Source: Pseudolabrys sp. | Lineage (GTDB): Bacteria; Pseudomonadota; Alphaproteobacteria; Rhizobiales; Xanthobacteraceae | Assembly (NCBI GenBank): GCA_029945495.1 | Contig: JAQSCR010000459.1 | Coordinates: 240-8,331 of the forward strand | Length of the DNA stretch: 8,092 nucleotides | Reading direction: 5' to 3' | Shown: positions 1-5,311 of the stretch, in pieces | Layout: every line of letters begins with the position of its first letter | How positions within the stretch are numbered: position 1 is the first letter of the stretch | The notes under the pieces: generated by a model | Told to the model about the DNA's origin: nothing | Databases searched by the model: none | Seen by the model: only the letters and a program-made list of their open reading frames with translations | Program-made: the position numbers and the translations under genes

Positions 1-14
1 CGGCAAATTAGTTG

Positions 15-40
15 CTCAAGTCGGCTATAGCCGACTTGAG
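15..40. repeat. Perfect 26-bp palindrome (REP-like)
   Basis: The 13 bases CTCAAGTCGGCTA are followed at once by their exact reverse complement, giving a loopless 26-bp palindrome. It lies outside any gene, next to a second hairpin at 77-96. The pair resembles palindromic extragenic repeats that I recall as scattered through Bradyrhizobium-type genomes. The symmetry is seen directly; membership of a dispersed family is inferred, because only one copy is in the window. It could act as a transcript end or mRNA stabiliser for a gene left of the window. Confidence 0.7.
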
Positions 41-76
41 ACGGCGGGGACCCAGCGCCTAAAAGCGAAGCGTTGG

Positions 77-96
77 ATGCCCGCCTTCGCGGGCAT
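77..96. repeat. REP-like hairpin, 8-bp stem with CTTC loop
   Basis: ATGCCCGC and GCGGGCAT form a perfect 8-bp stem around a CTTC tetraloop. The wording 'GGATGCCCGCCTTCGCGGGC' is one I associate with abundant intergenic repeats of Bradyrhizobium relatives. It is the second half of a composite element beginning at 15. Because the hairpin lies in the same open frame as the dehydrogenase downstream, an upstream start (TTG at 73) would wrongly include it in that protein. Confidence 0.65.
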
Positions 97-165
97 GACA
101 ACGGAGCACAAAACCCCCTACCATCCACCTCCCGGTTTCCGCCCTCACACCGAACGAGCCTCACC

Positions 166-1086
166 ATGTCGCAACGCATCGCCGTCATCGGCGCCGGCAC
201 TATCGGCGCCAGCTGGGCCGCCATCTTTCTCGCGCGCGGCCATGACGTCGCGGCCAGCGATCCCTCTCCAAACGGCGAGGCCTTCGCCCGCCGCTTCATC
301 GACAATGCCTGGCCGACCTTGCAGGCGCTCGGTCTCGTCGTGCCCGGCGCTTCGCCAACGCGCTTTTCGTTTCACGCCACGCCGGCCGCGGCCTGCCAAG
401 GCGCCGCCTTCGTGCAGGAAAGCGGCCCGGAGCGCGAGGACATCAAGATCGAAACCTTCGCCGCCATCGATGCCGCATTGCCCAAGGACGTCGTCATCGC
501 CTCGAGTTCGTCCGGGCTGCTGATCACGCGCGTCACCGTCAAGTGCAAGCACCCGGAGCGCTGCGTCATCGGTCATCCGTTCAACCCGCCGCATCTCATC
601 CCGCTGGTCGAATTGGTCGGCGGCGAGAAGACTTCCGCCGCGGCGATCGCCAAGGCGATGGAATTCTATCGCGCGCTCGGCAAACATCCGATCCATATCA
701 AGAAGGAAGTGCGCGGCCACGTCGCCAATCGGCTGCAGGCGGCGCTGTGGCGCGAGGCGGTGTCACTGGTTGCGGATGGCGTGGTGTCGGTCGCCGATGC
801 CGACGCGGCGATCGCCTATGGCCCGGGCCTGCGCTGGGCCTTGATGGGGCCGCATCTGACGTTTCATCTGGCCGGCGGCGAAGGCGGCATGGCGCACTTC
901 ATGTCGCATCTCGGCCCGGCGGTGCAGAGCTGGATCGACGATCTCGGCAATCCGAAGCTCGCCGACGTGCAGCAGGTCATCATCGACGGCGTCACTCAGG
1001 AAGCAAACGGCCGCACCATTTCCGAACTGCAGAAATGGCGCGACCGCAAATTAATCGAAATTCTCAAAGTGTCGGCTTCACCGTGA
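166..1086 (+). CDS. 3-hydroxyacyl-CoA dehydrogenase-family NAD-dependent oxidoreductase
   Basis: A 306-residue protein of the 3-hydroxyacyl-CoA dehydrogenase superfamily, which oxidises beta-hydroxy groups with NAD+ in the cytosol. The N-terminal Rossmann fold has GAGTIG at residues 9-14 and an acidic D32 at the end of strand 2, where NAD+ ribose is normally bound. Family motifs follow: QESGPER (84-90), an SSSSGL turn (113-118), GHPFNPP (136-142) with the likely catalytic His137, and a GHVANRLQ motif (184-191) opening the helical C-terminal domain. The length suits single-domain 3-hydroxybutyryl-CoA, L-carnitine or L-gulonate dehydrogenases. The WALMGPHLTFHLAGGEGG stretch (224-241) resembles the carnitine/gulonate-type branch more than FadB, so the substrate is undecided. 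I chose ATG 166 because the Rossmann strand begins just after it and the upstream frame is repeat DNA. The ribosome site is weak (ACGAG). It is convergent with the next gene, 17 bases apart, with no terminator between them. Confidence 0.9.
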   Translation: MSQRIAVIGAGTIGASWAAIFLARGHDVAASDPSPNGEAFARRFIDNAWPTLQALGLVVPGASPTRFSFHATPAAACQGAAFVQESGPEREDIKIETFAAIDAALPKDVVIASSSSGLLITRVTVKCKHPERCVIGHPFNPPHLIPLVELVGGEKTSAAAIAKAMEFYRALGKHPIHIKKEVRGHVANRLQAALWREAVSLVADGVVSVADADAAIAYGPGLRWALMGPHLTFHLAGGEGGMAHFMSHLGPAVQSWIDDLGNPKLADVQQVIIDGVTQEANGRTISELQKWRDRKLIEILKVSASP

Positions 1087-1103
1087 AGCGTTTGGCCTTG
1101 ACG

Positions 1104-1544
1104 TTATTTCATCGACAGCGCGAGACCGCTGAGATCGGCGCTGACGATCAGGCCGGCCTGGCGGCCCGACAGCGTCAGAATCGCGCCGTTCTGGTTGGTC
1201 AGCACCACGGCCTGCGCGCCGCGGCCGACGGCGGCGCCGACGCCACCCTGGCCATAGACGCCGGCGACATCACCCGGACGACGGATGTTGGAAACGGTGC
1301 CGTAGAAATTGGTTTCCGACGCGCCGAAGGTGAAGCCGTAGCTGATGCCGCCGATCGACAGCGGATACTGCCGGCCATGGAACGTCAGCGTACCGCTGCC
1401 GCCCGATCCGCCGATCACGAAGCCGGCCTTGACGATGCGAAGATGGATCCGGCCGCTATCGGCCATCGCCGCGGTGGAAGCGCTGATGCCGAACAAGGCG
1501 GTGAGCGCAATGAGGCCGGCCCGTAAACCGTTGGAAAGGCGCAT
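1104..1544 (-). CDS. Secreted glycine-rich beta-strand protein, function unknown
   Basis: A 146-residue exported protein. Residues 1-28 form a Sec signal peptide: Arg2 and Arg8, a hydrophobic run, then AMA before the likely cut at Asp29. The mature part of about 118 residues is glycine-rich with short alternating hydrophobic stretches: GGSGGSGTLTFHG (45-57), SIGGISYGFTFGAS (63-76), and a GVYGQGGVGAAVGRGA segment (95-110). This suggests a small beta-sandwich or barrel in the periplasm. It has no cysteines. I recognise the type from Hyphomicrobiales genomes but cannot name a proven function; distant likeness to SYLF or DUF1134/EipA-type envelope proteins is possible but not established. A strong AGGAGA ribosome site sits just upstream of ATG 1544. 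The same frame stays open far upstream by GC-rich chance. The leader carries a perfect palindrome and a possible promoter. Confidence 0.8.
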   Translation of the reverse strand: MRLSNGLRAGLIALTALFGISASTAAMADSGRIHLRIVKAGFVIGGSGGSGTLTFHGRQYPLSIGGISYGFTFGASETNFYGTVSNIRRPGDVAGVYGQGGVGAAVGRGAQAVVLTNQNGAILTLSGRQAGLIVSADLSGLALSMK

Positions 1545-1604
1545 GGAAATTCTCCTGATGGCCCGGGGCCTGTTCAAGGGCGCAGCGGGCGAGCGGCTCA
1601 GCCA

Positions 1605-1622
1605 CCGTTTGACGTCAAACGG
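1605..1622. promoter_or_regulatory. 18-bp perfect palindrome, candidate operator
   Basis: CCGTTTGAC is followed directly by GTCAAACGG, a loopless 18-bp dyad centred about 70 bases upstream of the start at 1544 (- strand). Perfect symmetry without a loop suits a homodimeric transcription factor better than an RNA hairpin. The core TTTGACGTCAAA matches no alphaproteobacterial operator I can name with certainty. If the -10 candidate at 1656-1661 is real, the dyad lies about 30 bases into the transcript, where a bound repressor could block elongation. Confidence 0.45.
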
Positions 1623-1655
1623 CGCCCAAAAAGCCACGGGTGGAATCGCAAATGA

Positions 1656-1704
1656 ATAATACCGTCGCGGTCCCAAAGTTCCATGACCCAGGTCAAAAAG
1701 TTCC
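1656..1704 (-). promoter_or_regulatory. Candidate promoter region with GGAAC direct repeats
   Basis: Read on the minus strand, GGAACTTT occurs twice, 22 bases apart (1704-1697 and 1682-1675), about two helical turns. Between the copies lies an inverted TGACC/GGTCA pair. A TATTAT hexamer at 1661-1656 is one mismatch from the sigma-70 -10 consensus and starts 16 bases after the second GGAAC. GGAAC is also the -35 core of the general-stress sigma factor EcfG, but no CGTT -10 is seen at the expected distance. The assignment of sigma factor is therefore open, and the promoter itself is inferred. Confidence 0.3.
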
Positions 1705-1741
1705 GCCCCGCTTGCGCGGCGGCGAACCGGCCCAACCGGTT

Positions 1742-2239
1742 CTAGCGCTTGAACAATCCCATGATCGCGGCTTTCGCCAGCGTGTTGAAATGCAGGTTGA
1801 AGCCAATCACGGCGGCCGCTGTATCGGCGCCGACGTCGAGCTTCTCGACGCCGACCGCGAACACCGTGAACAAATAGCGGTGCGGATGGTCGCCTTCCGG
1901 CGGACAAGGGCCCCCATAGCCGGGCTTGCCGAAATCGGTGCGCGTCATCAACGCGCCTTTCGGCAGCGCGCCGCCGGCGCTGCCGGCCCCGAGCTTGAGC
2001 TCGATTACGTCGGCGGGAATGTTCACCACCAGCCAATGCCAGAAGCCGGAGCCGGTCGGCGCGTCGGGGTCGTAGCAGGTGACGGCGAAACTCTTGGTGC
2101 CGGCCGGCGCCCCGGTCCATGTCAGATGCGGCGATTGATTGCCGCCGGCGCAGCCGAAACCGAAATCCGACGACAGGATGAAATCCTTGCCGAGATAGTC
2201 GCCGTCCTTGAAACTGTTGCTGCTGACTTTGAAAGTCAT
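1742..2239 (-). CDS. YbhB/YbcL-family (PEBP, Raf kinase inhibitor-like) protein
   Basis: A 165-residue phosphatidylethanolamine-binding-protein (PEBP) family member. The fold's anion-binding pocket is marked by NQSPHLTW (34-41), the DPDAPTGSGFWHW box (57-69) with conserved Asp57, Pro58, Asp59 and His68, and the GYGGPCPPEGDHPHRY box (107-122). The length is normal for bacterial YbhB/YbcL proteins, which bind small anions or phospho-ligands and whose physiological role is unsettled. There is no signal peptide, so it should be cytosolic. ATG 2239 is preceded by GGGAGA at good spacing. It is transcribed away from the CvpA-type gene across a 92-base divergent spacer in which I see no clear promoter hexamers. 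The gap behind it (1545-1741) holds the leader of the secreted protein. Confidence 0.92.
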   Translation of the reverse strand: MTFKVSSNSFKDGDYLGKDFILSSDFGFGCAGGNQSPHLTWTGAPAGTKSFAVTCYDPDAPTGSGFWHWLVVNIPADVIELKLGAGSAGGALPKGALMTRTDFGKPGYGGPCPPEGDHPHRYLFTVFAVGVEKLDVGADTAAAVIGFNLHFNTLAKAAIMGLFKR

Positions 2240-2331
2240 GGCCGGTCTCCCTTACTGCTGGTTGTGCAAAGCGTAGCCGAATGCGGGCAAAGTGCCTACT
2301 CTTGCGATTCGCGTAACCGGACCTTCCCCCG

Positions 2332-2877
2332 ATGAATGCTCTTTTCAACGCCGATCTGCCGGTCAATCTGTTCGACGGCGCGGTCTACGTCTGTCTGGCG
2401 GTCGCCGTCATTGCCGGTTTTCGCTCCGGCCTGTTGCGCAGCCTCGCCACCATCTTCGGCTACGTGATCGCAGCGCCGATCGCGGTCGCGATTATGCCGT
2501 ACCTCACGCCGTTTATCGCCGAGCGTTTCAAGCTGCCGCCGGCGCAGATGTCACTGGCGTTCTTCGTGGTGTTTCTGGTCATCGGCTTTGTCGTCGCCGT
2601 GCTGTTGCGCAGCGCGGTCAGCGAAATTTCCGGCAACCATATCAGCGCGCCCGATCGCGCCGCCGGCGCCTTTCTCGGCGCCATCCGCGTCGTGCTGCTG
2701 GCGGTGGTGATGGTGCTGGTGTTCGAGCGCATCATTCCGGCCGGACGCGAGCCGGCGTTTCTGGCCGGTTCCAGATTGCGCCCGGTCTTGGCGGCAGCGG
2801 GACAGGAAGGCCTGCGCAAGCTGCCGCCGGACGTCACCGAATTCATCGATCGCATGAAGCGCGAAAAAGGATTGTAG
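2332..2877 (+). CDS. CvpA-family inner-membrane protein
   Basis: A 181-residue integral membrane protein of the CvpA family. Four hydrophobic helices lie at about 12-30, 36-58, 72-93 and 113-131. The family's signature follows the first helix (GFRSGLLRSLATIFGY, 29-44) and recurs before the last (DRAAGAFLGAIRV, 108-120). The C-terminal 45 residues are polar and charged, and probably cytoplasmic. CvpA proteins were named for colicin V production in E. coli and have been linked to envelope homeostasis; in alphaproteobacteria one paralogue often sits beside purF, but no purF is near here. ATG 2332 lacks an obvious ribosome site, so the start is less certain, though residues from Asp15 onward fit the family. 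It is followed after 119 bases by the DUF2188 gene. Confidence 0.88.
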   Translation: MNALFNADLPVNLFDGAVYVCLAVAVIAGFRSGLLRSLATIFGYVIAAPIAVAIMPYLTPFIAERFKLPPAQMSLAFFVVFLVIGFVVAVLLRSAVSEISGNHISAPDRAAGAFLGAIRVVLLAVVMVLVFERIIPAGREPAFLAGSRLRPVLAAAGQEGLRKLPPDVTEFIDRMKREKGL

Positions 2878-2996
2878 GCTCGCGTGGCCGAGTGGCCGAT
2901 CAAGTGTCCGAATACCGGCGCTTTGGGCCTGTGCAACCAACCGCCGGCCCGCTACGTTGGCACTCTGAGATCATGCTCCAATCCGCGAGGCGTCGC

Positions 2997-3242
2997 ATGT
3001 CCAAGGTTACCTACGAGATCGTCGAACACGATGGCGGCTGGGCTTACAAGGTCGACGGCGTCTTCTCCGAACCGTTCCCGACCCACGCGGCCGCGCTGAA
3101 AGCCGCGCAGCAGGCCGCTTCCGAACAGCGCGTTCCCGGTCACACCGAGGAAATCCAGTTCGAGGATGAAAAAGGCCGTTGGCACACCGAGACCGCCAGT
3201 GGCAGCGACCGGCCCGACACCTCGGTCAAGGACAAGGGCTAG
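2997..3242 (+). CDS. DUF2188-family small protein
   Basis: An 81-residue soluble protein. Residues 4-64 match the DUF2188 pattern: a beta strand (VTYEIVEHDGGWAYKVDG, 4-21), a short helix rich in alanine (THAAALKAAQQAASEQ, 29-44), then a closing strand ending in KGRWHTE. The tail from about 66 is hydrophilic and probably disordered. DUF2188 proteins are widespread in proteobacteria, and their role is unknown. ATG 2997 has GAGG six bases upstream; an in-frame ATG at 2973 would add eight residues (MLQSARRR) but has no better site. It could be co-transcribed with the CvpA gene. It is convergent with the DUF930 gene, 36 bases apart, without a visible terminator. Confidence 0.82.
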   Translation: MSKVTYEIVEHDGGWAYKVDGVFSEPFPTHAAALKAAQQAASEQRVPGHTEEIQFEDEKGRWHTETASGSDRPDTSVKDKG

Positions 3243-3278
3243 CCAAGAACCAGCGAAGCGCAATCGCCGGCGTTCGCC

Positions 3279-3680
3279 TCAATCCCACAGCCCGTAACTC
3301 GCCCATTTGGCTTCCGGGATTTCGCCGCCGATCGCGTATTTGAACGACAGCACCTGCAAATGATCGGGCGAAGCCGAGCAGGTATAGGTCAAAGCGTACC
3401 ATTTGTTGCGGCTGCGGAACGCGCCGCTGGTGGCCACGATCGTGTCACTCTTCACCTTGACGTCGGCGCCGGCGTTGGCGACGGCCCGATCGGGCCGGAA
3501 GTTGCGCGAATCCTTGCGGATGCTCGTCAGCGCGGTGTAGTCGCACAGTTGTTCCAGCCGCTCGGCCGGCGCCAGCATGCGCAGGCTTCGCTCGAACCGC
3601 GCATCGGCGGCGGCGGCTGGTAACGACACGTGGCACAACAACACCAAGGCCGCACCGATCGCCGCTTTCCAAACTCGCAT
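3279..3680 (-). CDS. Exported DUF930-family protein
   Basis: A 133-residue protein with a Sec signal peptide: Arg2 and Lys5, a hydrophobic core at 6-20, and an AAA-DA cut near residue 25. The mature part carries the DUF930 pattern I recall from rhizobial genomes: LRMLAPAERLEQLCD (33-47), FRPDRAVANAGADV (61-74), and AFRSRNKWYALTYTC (87-101). The two mature cysteines, C46 and C101, could form a disulfide in the periplasm. Function is unknown. ATG 3680 was preferred over a longer frame starting at 3746 because the signal peptide begins there and GAGGG lies eight bases upstream. A GC-rich hairpin at 3700-3715 lies in the leader. The VOC gene is 83 bases upstream on the same strand, so the two may share a transcript. 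Confidence 0.82.
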   Translation of the reverse strand: MRVWKAAIGAALVLLCHVSLPAAAADARFERSLRMLAPAERLEQLCDYTALTSIRKDSRNFRPDRAVANAGADVKVKSDTIVATSGAFRSRNKWYALTYTCSASPDHLQVLSFKYAIGGEIPEAKWASYGLWD

Positions 3681-3699
3681 GCAACTGCCCTCTCGGCTA

Positions 3700-3715
3700 C
3701 GGCCCCTGCGGGCCG
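3700..3715. other. GC-rich hairpin between VOC and DUF930 genes
   Basis: CGGCCC and GGGCCG form a perfect six-base stem around a four-base loop. In the minus-strand transcript it sits 3' of the VOC gene and shortly before the ribosome site of the DUF930 gene. It lacks a U-tract, so a terminator is not shown. It might damp read-through or affect translation of the DUF930 protein. Confidence 0.3.
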
Positions 3716-3763
3716 ACTTACGCGGTGCCCATGGCCAAGACAACACCTAAGGCAGCCTGTGGA

Positions 3764-4159
3764 TCAGGAATATTTCGGGTCACGGTCGAGCAGTTCGATC
3801 GAGATGCCCTGCGGCCCGCGCAGAAAGCAGATCTTGATGCCGGGACGCGGAACATGCGGTTCCTTGGTGAATTCGACGCCCTTGGCCTTAAGTTCCGCCG
3901 CGACCGCATCGATGTTGGACACCGTCAGGCCGAAATGATCGAGGCCCTGATAGGGCGTCACCGGCGGCGCATTGACGCCGTCACCGGGCGTGACCGGCGC
4001 CAGAAAAATATTGGCGCCGCCCAGACTGATGTCGATGCGCGGCGTGCCCTGCTGCGTGCTGCGGGTCACCTGGGCGCCAAACATGCGCTCGAACCATTGC
4101 GCGGTCGCCTCCGCGTCCGGCGTGCGCAGATGGACGTGGTCCCAAATGTAGGTCGGCAT
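3764..4159 (-). CDS. VOC-family (glyoxalase/bleomycin-resistance fold) protein
   Basis: A 131-residue vicinal-oxygen-chelate protein with two beta-alpha-beta-beta-beta modules. Module one opens with WDHVHLRTPD (6-15), and module two with LDHFGLTVSNIDA (73-85). Metal ligands of the family are plausibly His8 or His10, His75, and Glu122 in the closing ISIELLDRD strand (119-127). The region FLRGPQGISIEL is typical. Family members include glyoxalase I, dioxygenases, epimerases and resistance proteins. Nothing nearby fixes a substrate, so no gene symbol is given. ATG 4159 has a strong GAGGGG ribosome site. It is cytosolic, with no signal peptide. It is divergent from the lipoprotein gene across 284 bases. 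Confidence 0.88.
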   Translation of the reverse strand: MPTYIWDHVHLRTPDAEATAQWFERMFGAQVTRSTQQGTPRIDISLGGANIFLAPVTPGDGVNAPPVTPYQGLDHFGLTVSNIDAVAAELKAKGVEFTKEPHVPRPGIKICFLRGPQGISIELLDRDPKYS

Positions 4160-4286
4160 GTCGTTATCCCCTCGCGAAGCGTGGCGGCAATCTAGAACAG
4201 GCCGGAGGCAAAAGTCACACGTTCCGGGGCAAATTCCGTTGCAGATACCGTTTCATGCCGGTCCGCATGGCGAGGATGCGTAAAGG

Positions 4287-4367
4287 CGCTGTAAACAGCG
4301 AGCACGACACAACTCCGTCCGGCCACGCGAATGTGATGGCCGGCAACGCCCGCGAGGCAGTTGCCGG
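4287..4367. other. Two inverted repeats in the gene-free stretch 4160-4443
   Basis: The 284-base spacer holds no gene I can support. It contains two hairpins: CGCTGT-AA-ACAGCG (4287-4300), and CCGGCAAC / GTTGCCGG (4340-4347 and 4360-4367), perfect eight-base arms around a 12-base loop. The second ends 76 bases before the chosen lipoprotein start and would lie in its 5' leader. An open frame from 4255 runs through this stretch into the lipoprotein gene, but its translation looks non-coding. I saw no convincing promoter. Confidence 0.35.
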
Positions 4368-4443
4368 GATGGGGCTATTTCAGCAACACTCATGCACCGT
4401 GCGAATCACGCCGGTGGAAACAAAAAATCCTGGATATCCGACG

Positions 4444-4791
4444 ATGCAATATGCCCCGTTTTCGACCGTGGCCGATTCCCGCAGTGGCGCCGCGTTGCGC
4501 CGCAGGCTCGGCGCGCTGGCCTGTCTGGCCGTCGTCGCGGCTTTGCTCTCCGGCTGCCAGACCGATGGCGCTCCCTCAAATCCGCTGAGTGAACTCGCTA
4601 CCTTTAACGACAAGAAAGCCGAGCCGGCCAAGCCGCCGGAGCCACCGATGACGCGCTCGCGCGCCGCCATGGAATGCTGGATGAAGACCGAAAAAGGCCG
4701 TGGCGATGGCGATCTCGACAAGCGCGCCGACATCGTCAACAAGTGCATCGACGAGAAATTAAAGACGGTCCAGGCATCGCCCAAATCCTGA
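4444..4791 (+). CDS. Small lipoprotein, function unknown
   Basis: A 115-residue predicted lipoprotein. An arginine-rich n-region (RRR at 19-21) leads into a hydrophobic run and the lipobox LLSGC (34-38), so Cys38 should be lipidated after signal peptidase II cleavage. The mature part has a proline/lysine-rich linker (EPAKPPEPP, 60-68) that could span toward peptidoglycan. It ends in a short helical domain with two cysteines, C78 in MECWMKTEKG and C101 in VNKCIDEKLK, well placed for a disulfide. I recall the family from Bradyrhizobium-like genomes only as hypothetical. The start is uncertain: ATG 4444 gives a rather long n-region and no strong ribosome site, while a GTG at 4468 would shorten it by eight residues. 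The longer frame from 4255 seems spurious. Confidence 0.72.
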   Translation: MQYAPFSTVADSRSGAALRRRLGALACLAVVAALLSGCQTDGAPSNPLSELATFNDKKAEPAKPPEPPMTRSRAAMECWMKTEKGRGDGDLDKRADIVNKCIDEKLKTVQASPKS

Positions 4792-4816
4792 GGCCGAAAG
4801 CGCCGGCGGGACCTTA

Positions 4817-4862
4817 AGGACCGCGGGCCCGATTGCGCCTGATACGAGTTGGGCCCGGTCCT
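4817..4862. other. Large stem-loop downstream of the lipoprotein gene
   Basis: AGGACC-GC-GGGCCC (4817-4830) pairs with GGGCCC-GGTCCT (4851-4862), giving twelve GC-rich pairs with one two-base bulge and a 20-base loop. It lies 26 bases after the lipoprotein stop codon and has no T-run, so it is not a canonical intrinsic terminator. It may protect the mRNA 3' end or be part of an unannotated RNA. The rest of 4792-4993 shows no gene. Confidence 0.45.
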
Positions 4863-4993
4863 GTTCACAGAACCTGCCGACCCCCTTGCCGAATGTCCAG
4901 CGTCGGATCACCATCGCCCGGTTTACAACCGCGCCCATGATTCTCGACCGTTTCCGGCAGAAATCATGCGCCAGCCAATACCAGGGGTTCGTC

Positions 4994-5116
4994 ATGGCAA
5001 AGGGTCAGATGCGCGTGCCGAAGGAAAAGAAAAAGCCGAAGGCCGACAAGGACAAGCCGAAGCAGGTGTCCGCCTATAAAGCGTCACAGTCGTCGGGTTC
5101 AGCCGGCAAGAAATAG
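4994..5116 (+). CDS. 40-residue lysine-rich conserved small protein
   Basis: A very short, highly basic protein: 12 lysines in 40 residues, concentrated between 10 and 23, and a serine/glycine/lysine tail. It starts MAKGQMR, an opening I recognise from small hypothetical proteins recurring in Bradyrhizobium relatives. AGGGG lies about seven bases before ATG 4994, and the gene ends just before a strong intrinsic terminator, both supporting real expression. It has no hydrophobic segment, so it is likely a disordered cytosolic protein that could bind nucleic acid or ribosomes; that role is inferred from charge alone. Upstream in-frame codons lack a ribosome site. Confidence 0.75.
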   Translation: MAKGQMRVPKEKKKPKADKDKPKQVSAYKASQSSGSAGKK

Positions 5117-5131
5117 CGCGCACGGCATTAG

Positions 5132-5176
5132 AAAAAAAATCGCCTGTCCGGCCATCGGCTGGGCAGGCTTTTTTTT
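5132..5176 (+). terminator. Rho-independent terminator with A- and T-tracts
   Basis: GCCTGTCC (5142-5149) pairs with GGGCAGGC (5161-5168) through one G-U pair, with an 11-base loop, followed by eight T (5169-5176). Eight A at 5132-5139 precede the stem, so it could work on both strands, but the adjoining gene on the left is on the plus strand. It begins 16 bases after the stop of the lysine-rich protein. Confidence 0.9.
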
Positions 5177-5311
5177 GGGCAGCGCCGGCACGCGCGCAGC
5201 CGTCGCAAAAACATCACACCACAAACCATCCCGGCGCACTGCCCCGGCATTTCCACACCTTCGCCAAAGTTCCCTGCCAAAGTAATATCCATGAACGAAG
5301 GGGTTCGGTGG

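Noticed and set aside
73..165. TTG start at 73 extending the dehydrogenase by 31 residues
   Set aside because: The added codons lie in the REP-like hairpin and a proline-rich leader; the Rossmann fold begins naturally at ATG 166.
543..1526. A 327-codon plus-strand frame over the dehydrogenase and the opposing gene
   Set aside because: Arginine/glycine-rich shadow of two well-supported genes in other frames.
1104..2366. A 420-codon minus-strand open frame
   Set aside because: Its last 146 codons are the real secreted protein. Upstream of that it runs through a leader and then through the PEBP gene in the wrong frame; arginine-rich, low-quality translation typical of GC-rich chance frames.
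2881..2960. Possible tRNA start (GTGGCCGAGTGG resembles the 5' part of a serine/leucine tRNA)
   Set aside because: No acceptor-stem complement, no T-loop GGTTCGAATCC-type box and no anticodon arm follow within tRNA length.
2292..3242. A 316-codon plus-strand frame spanning the CvpA gene and the DUF2188 gene
   Set aside because: It reads the CvpA gene out of frame. Only the last 81 codons, starting at 2997, have a family match and a ribosome site.
4255..4443. Upstream extension of the lipoprotein to 178 residues
   Set aside because: It would put the lipobox about 100 residues in, impossible for a signal peptide, and it crosses two hairpins.
5177..5311. Search for a promoter or small gene between the terminator and the barrel-like protein
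   Set aside because: No hexamer pair with acceptable spacing and no short frame with a ribosome site was seen.
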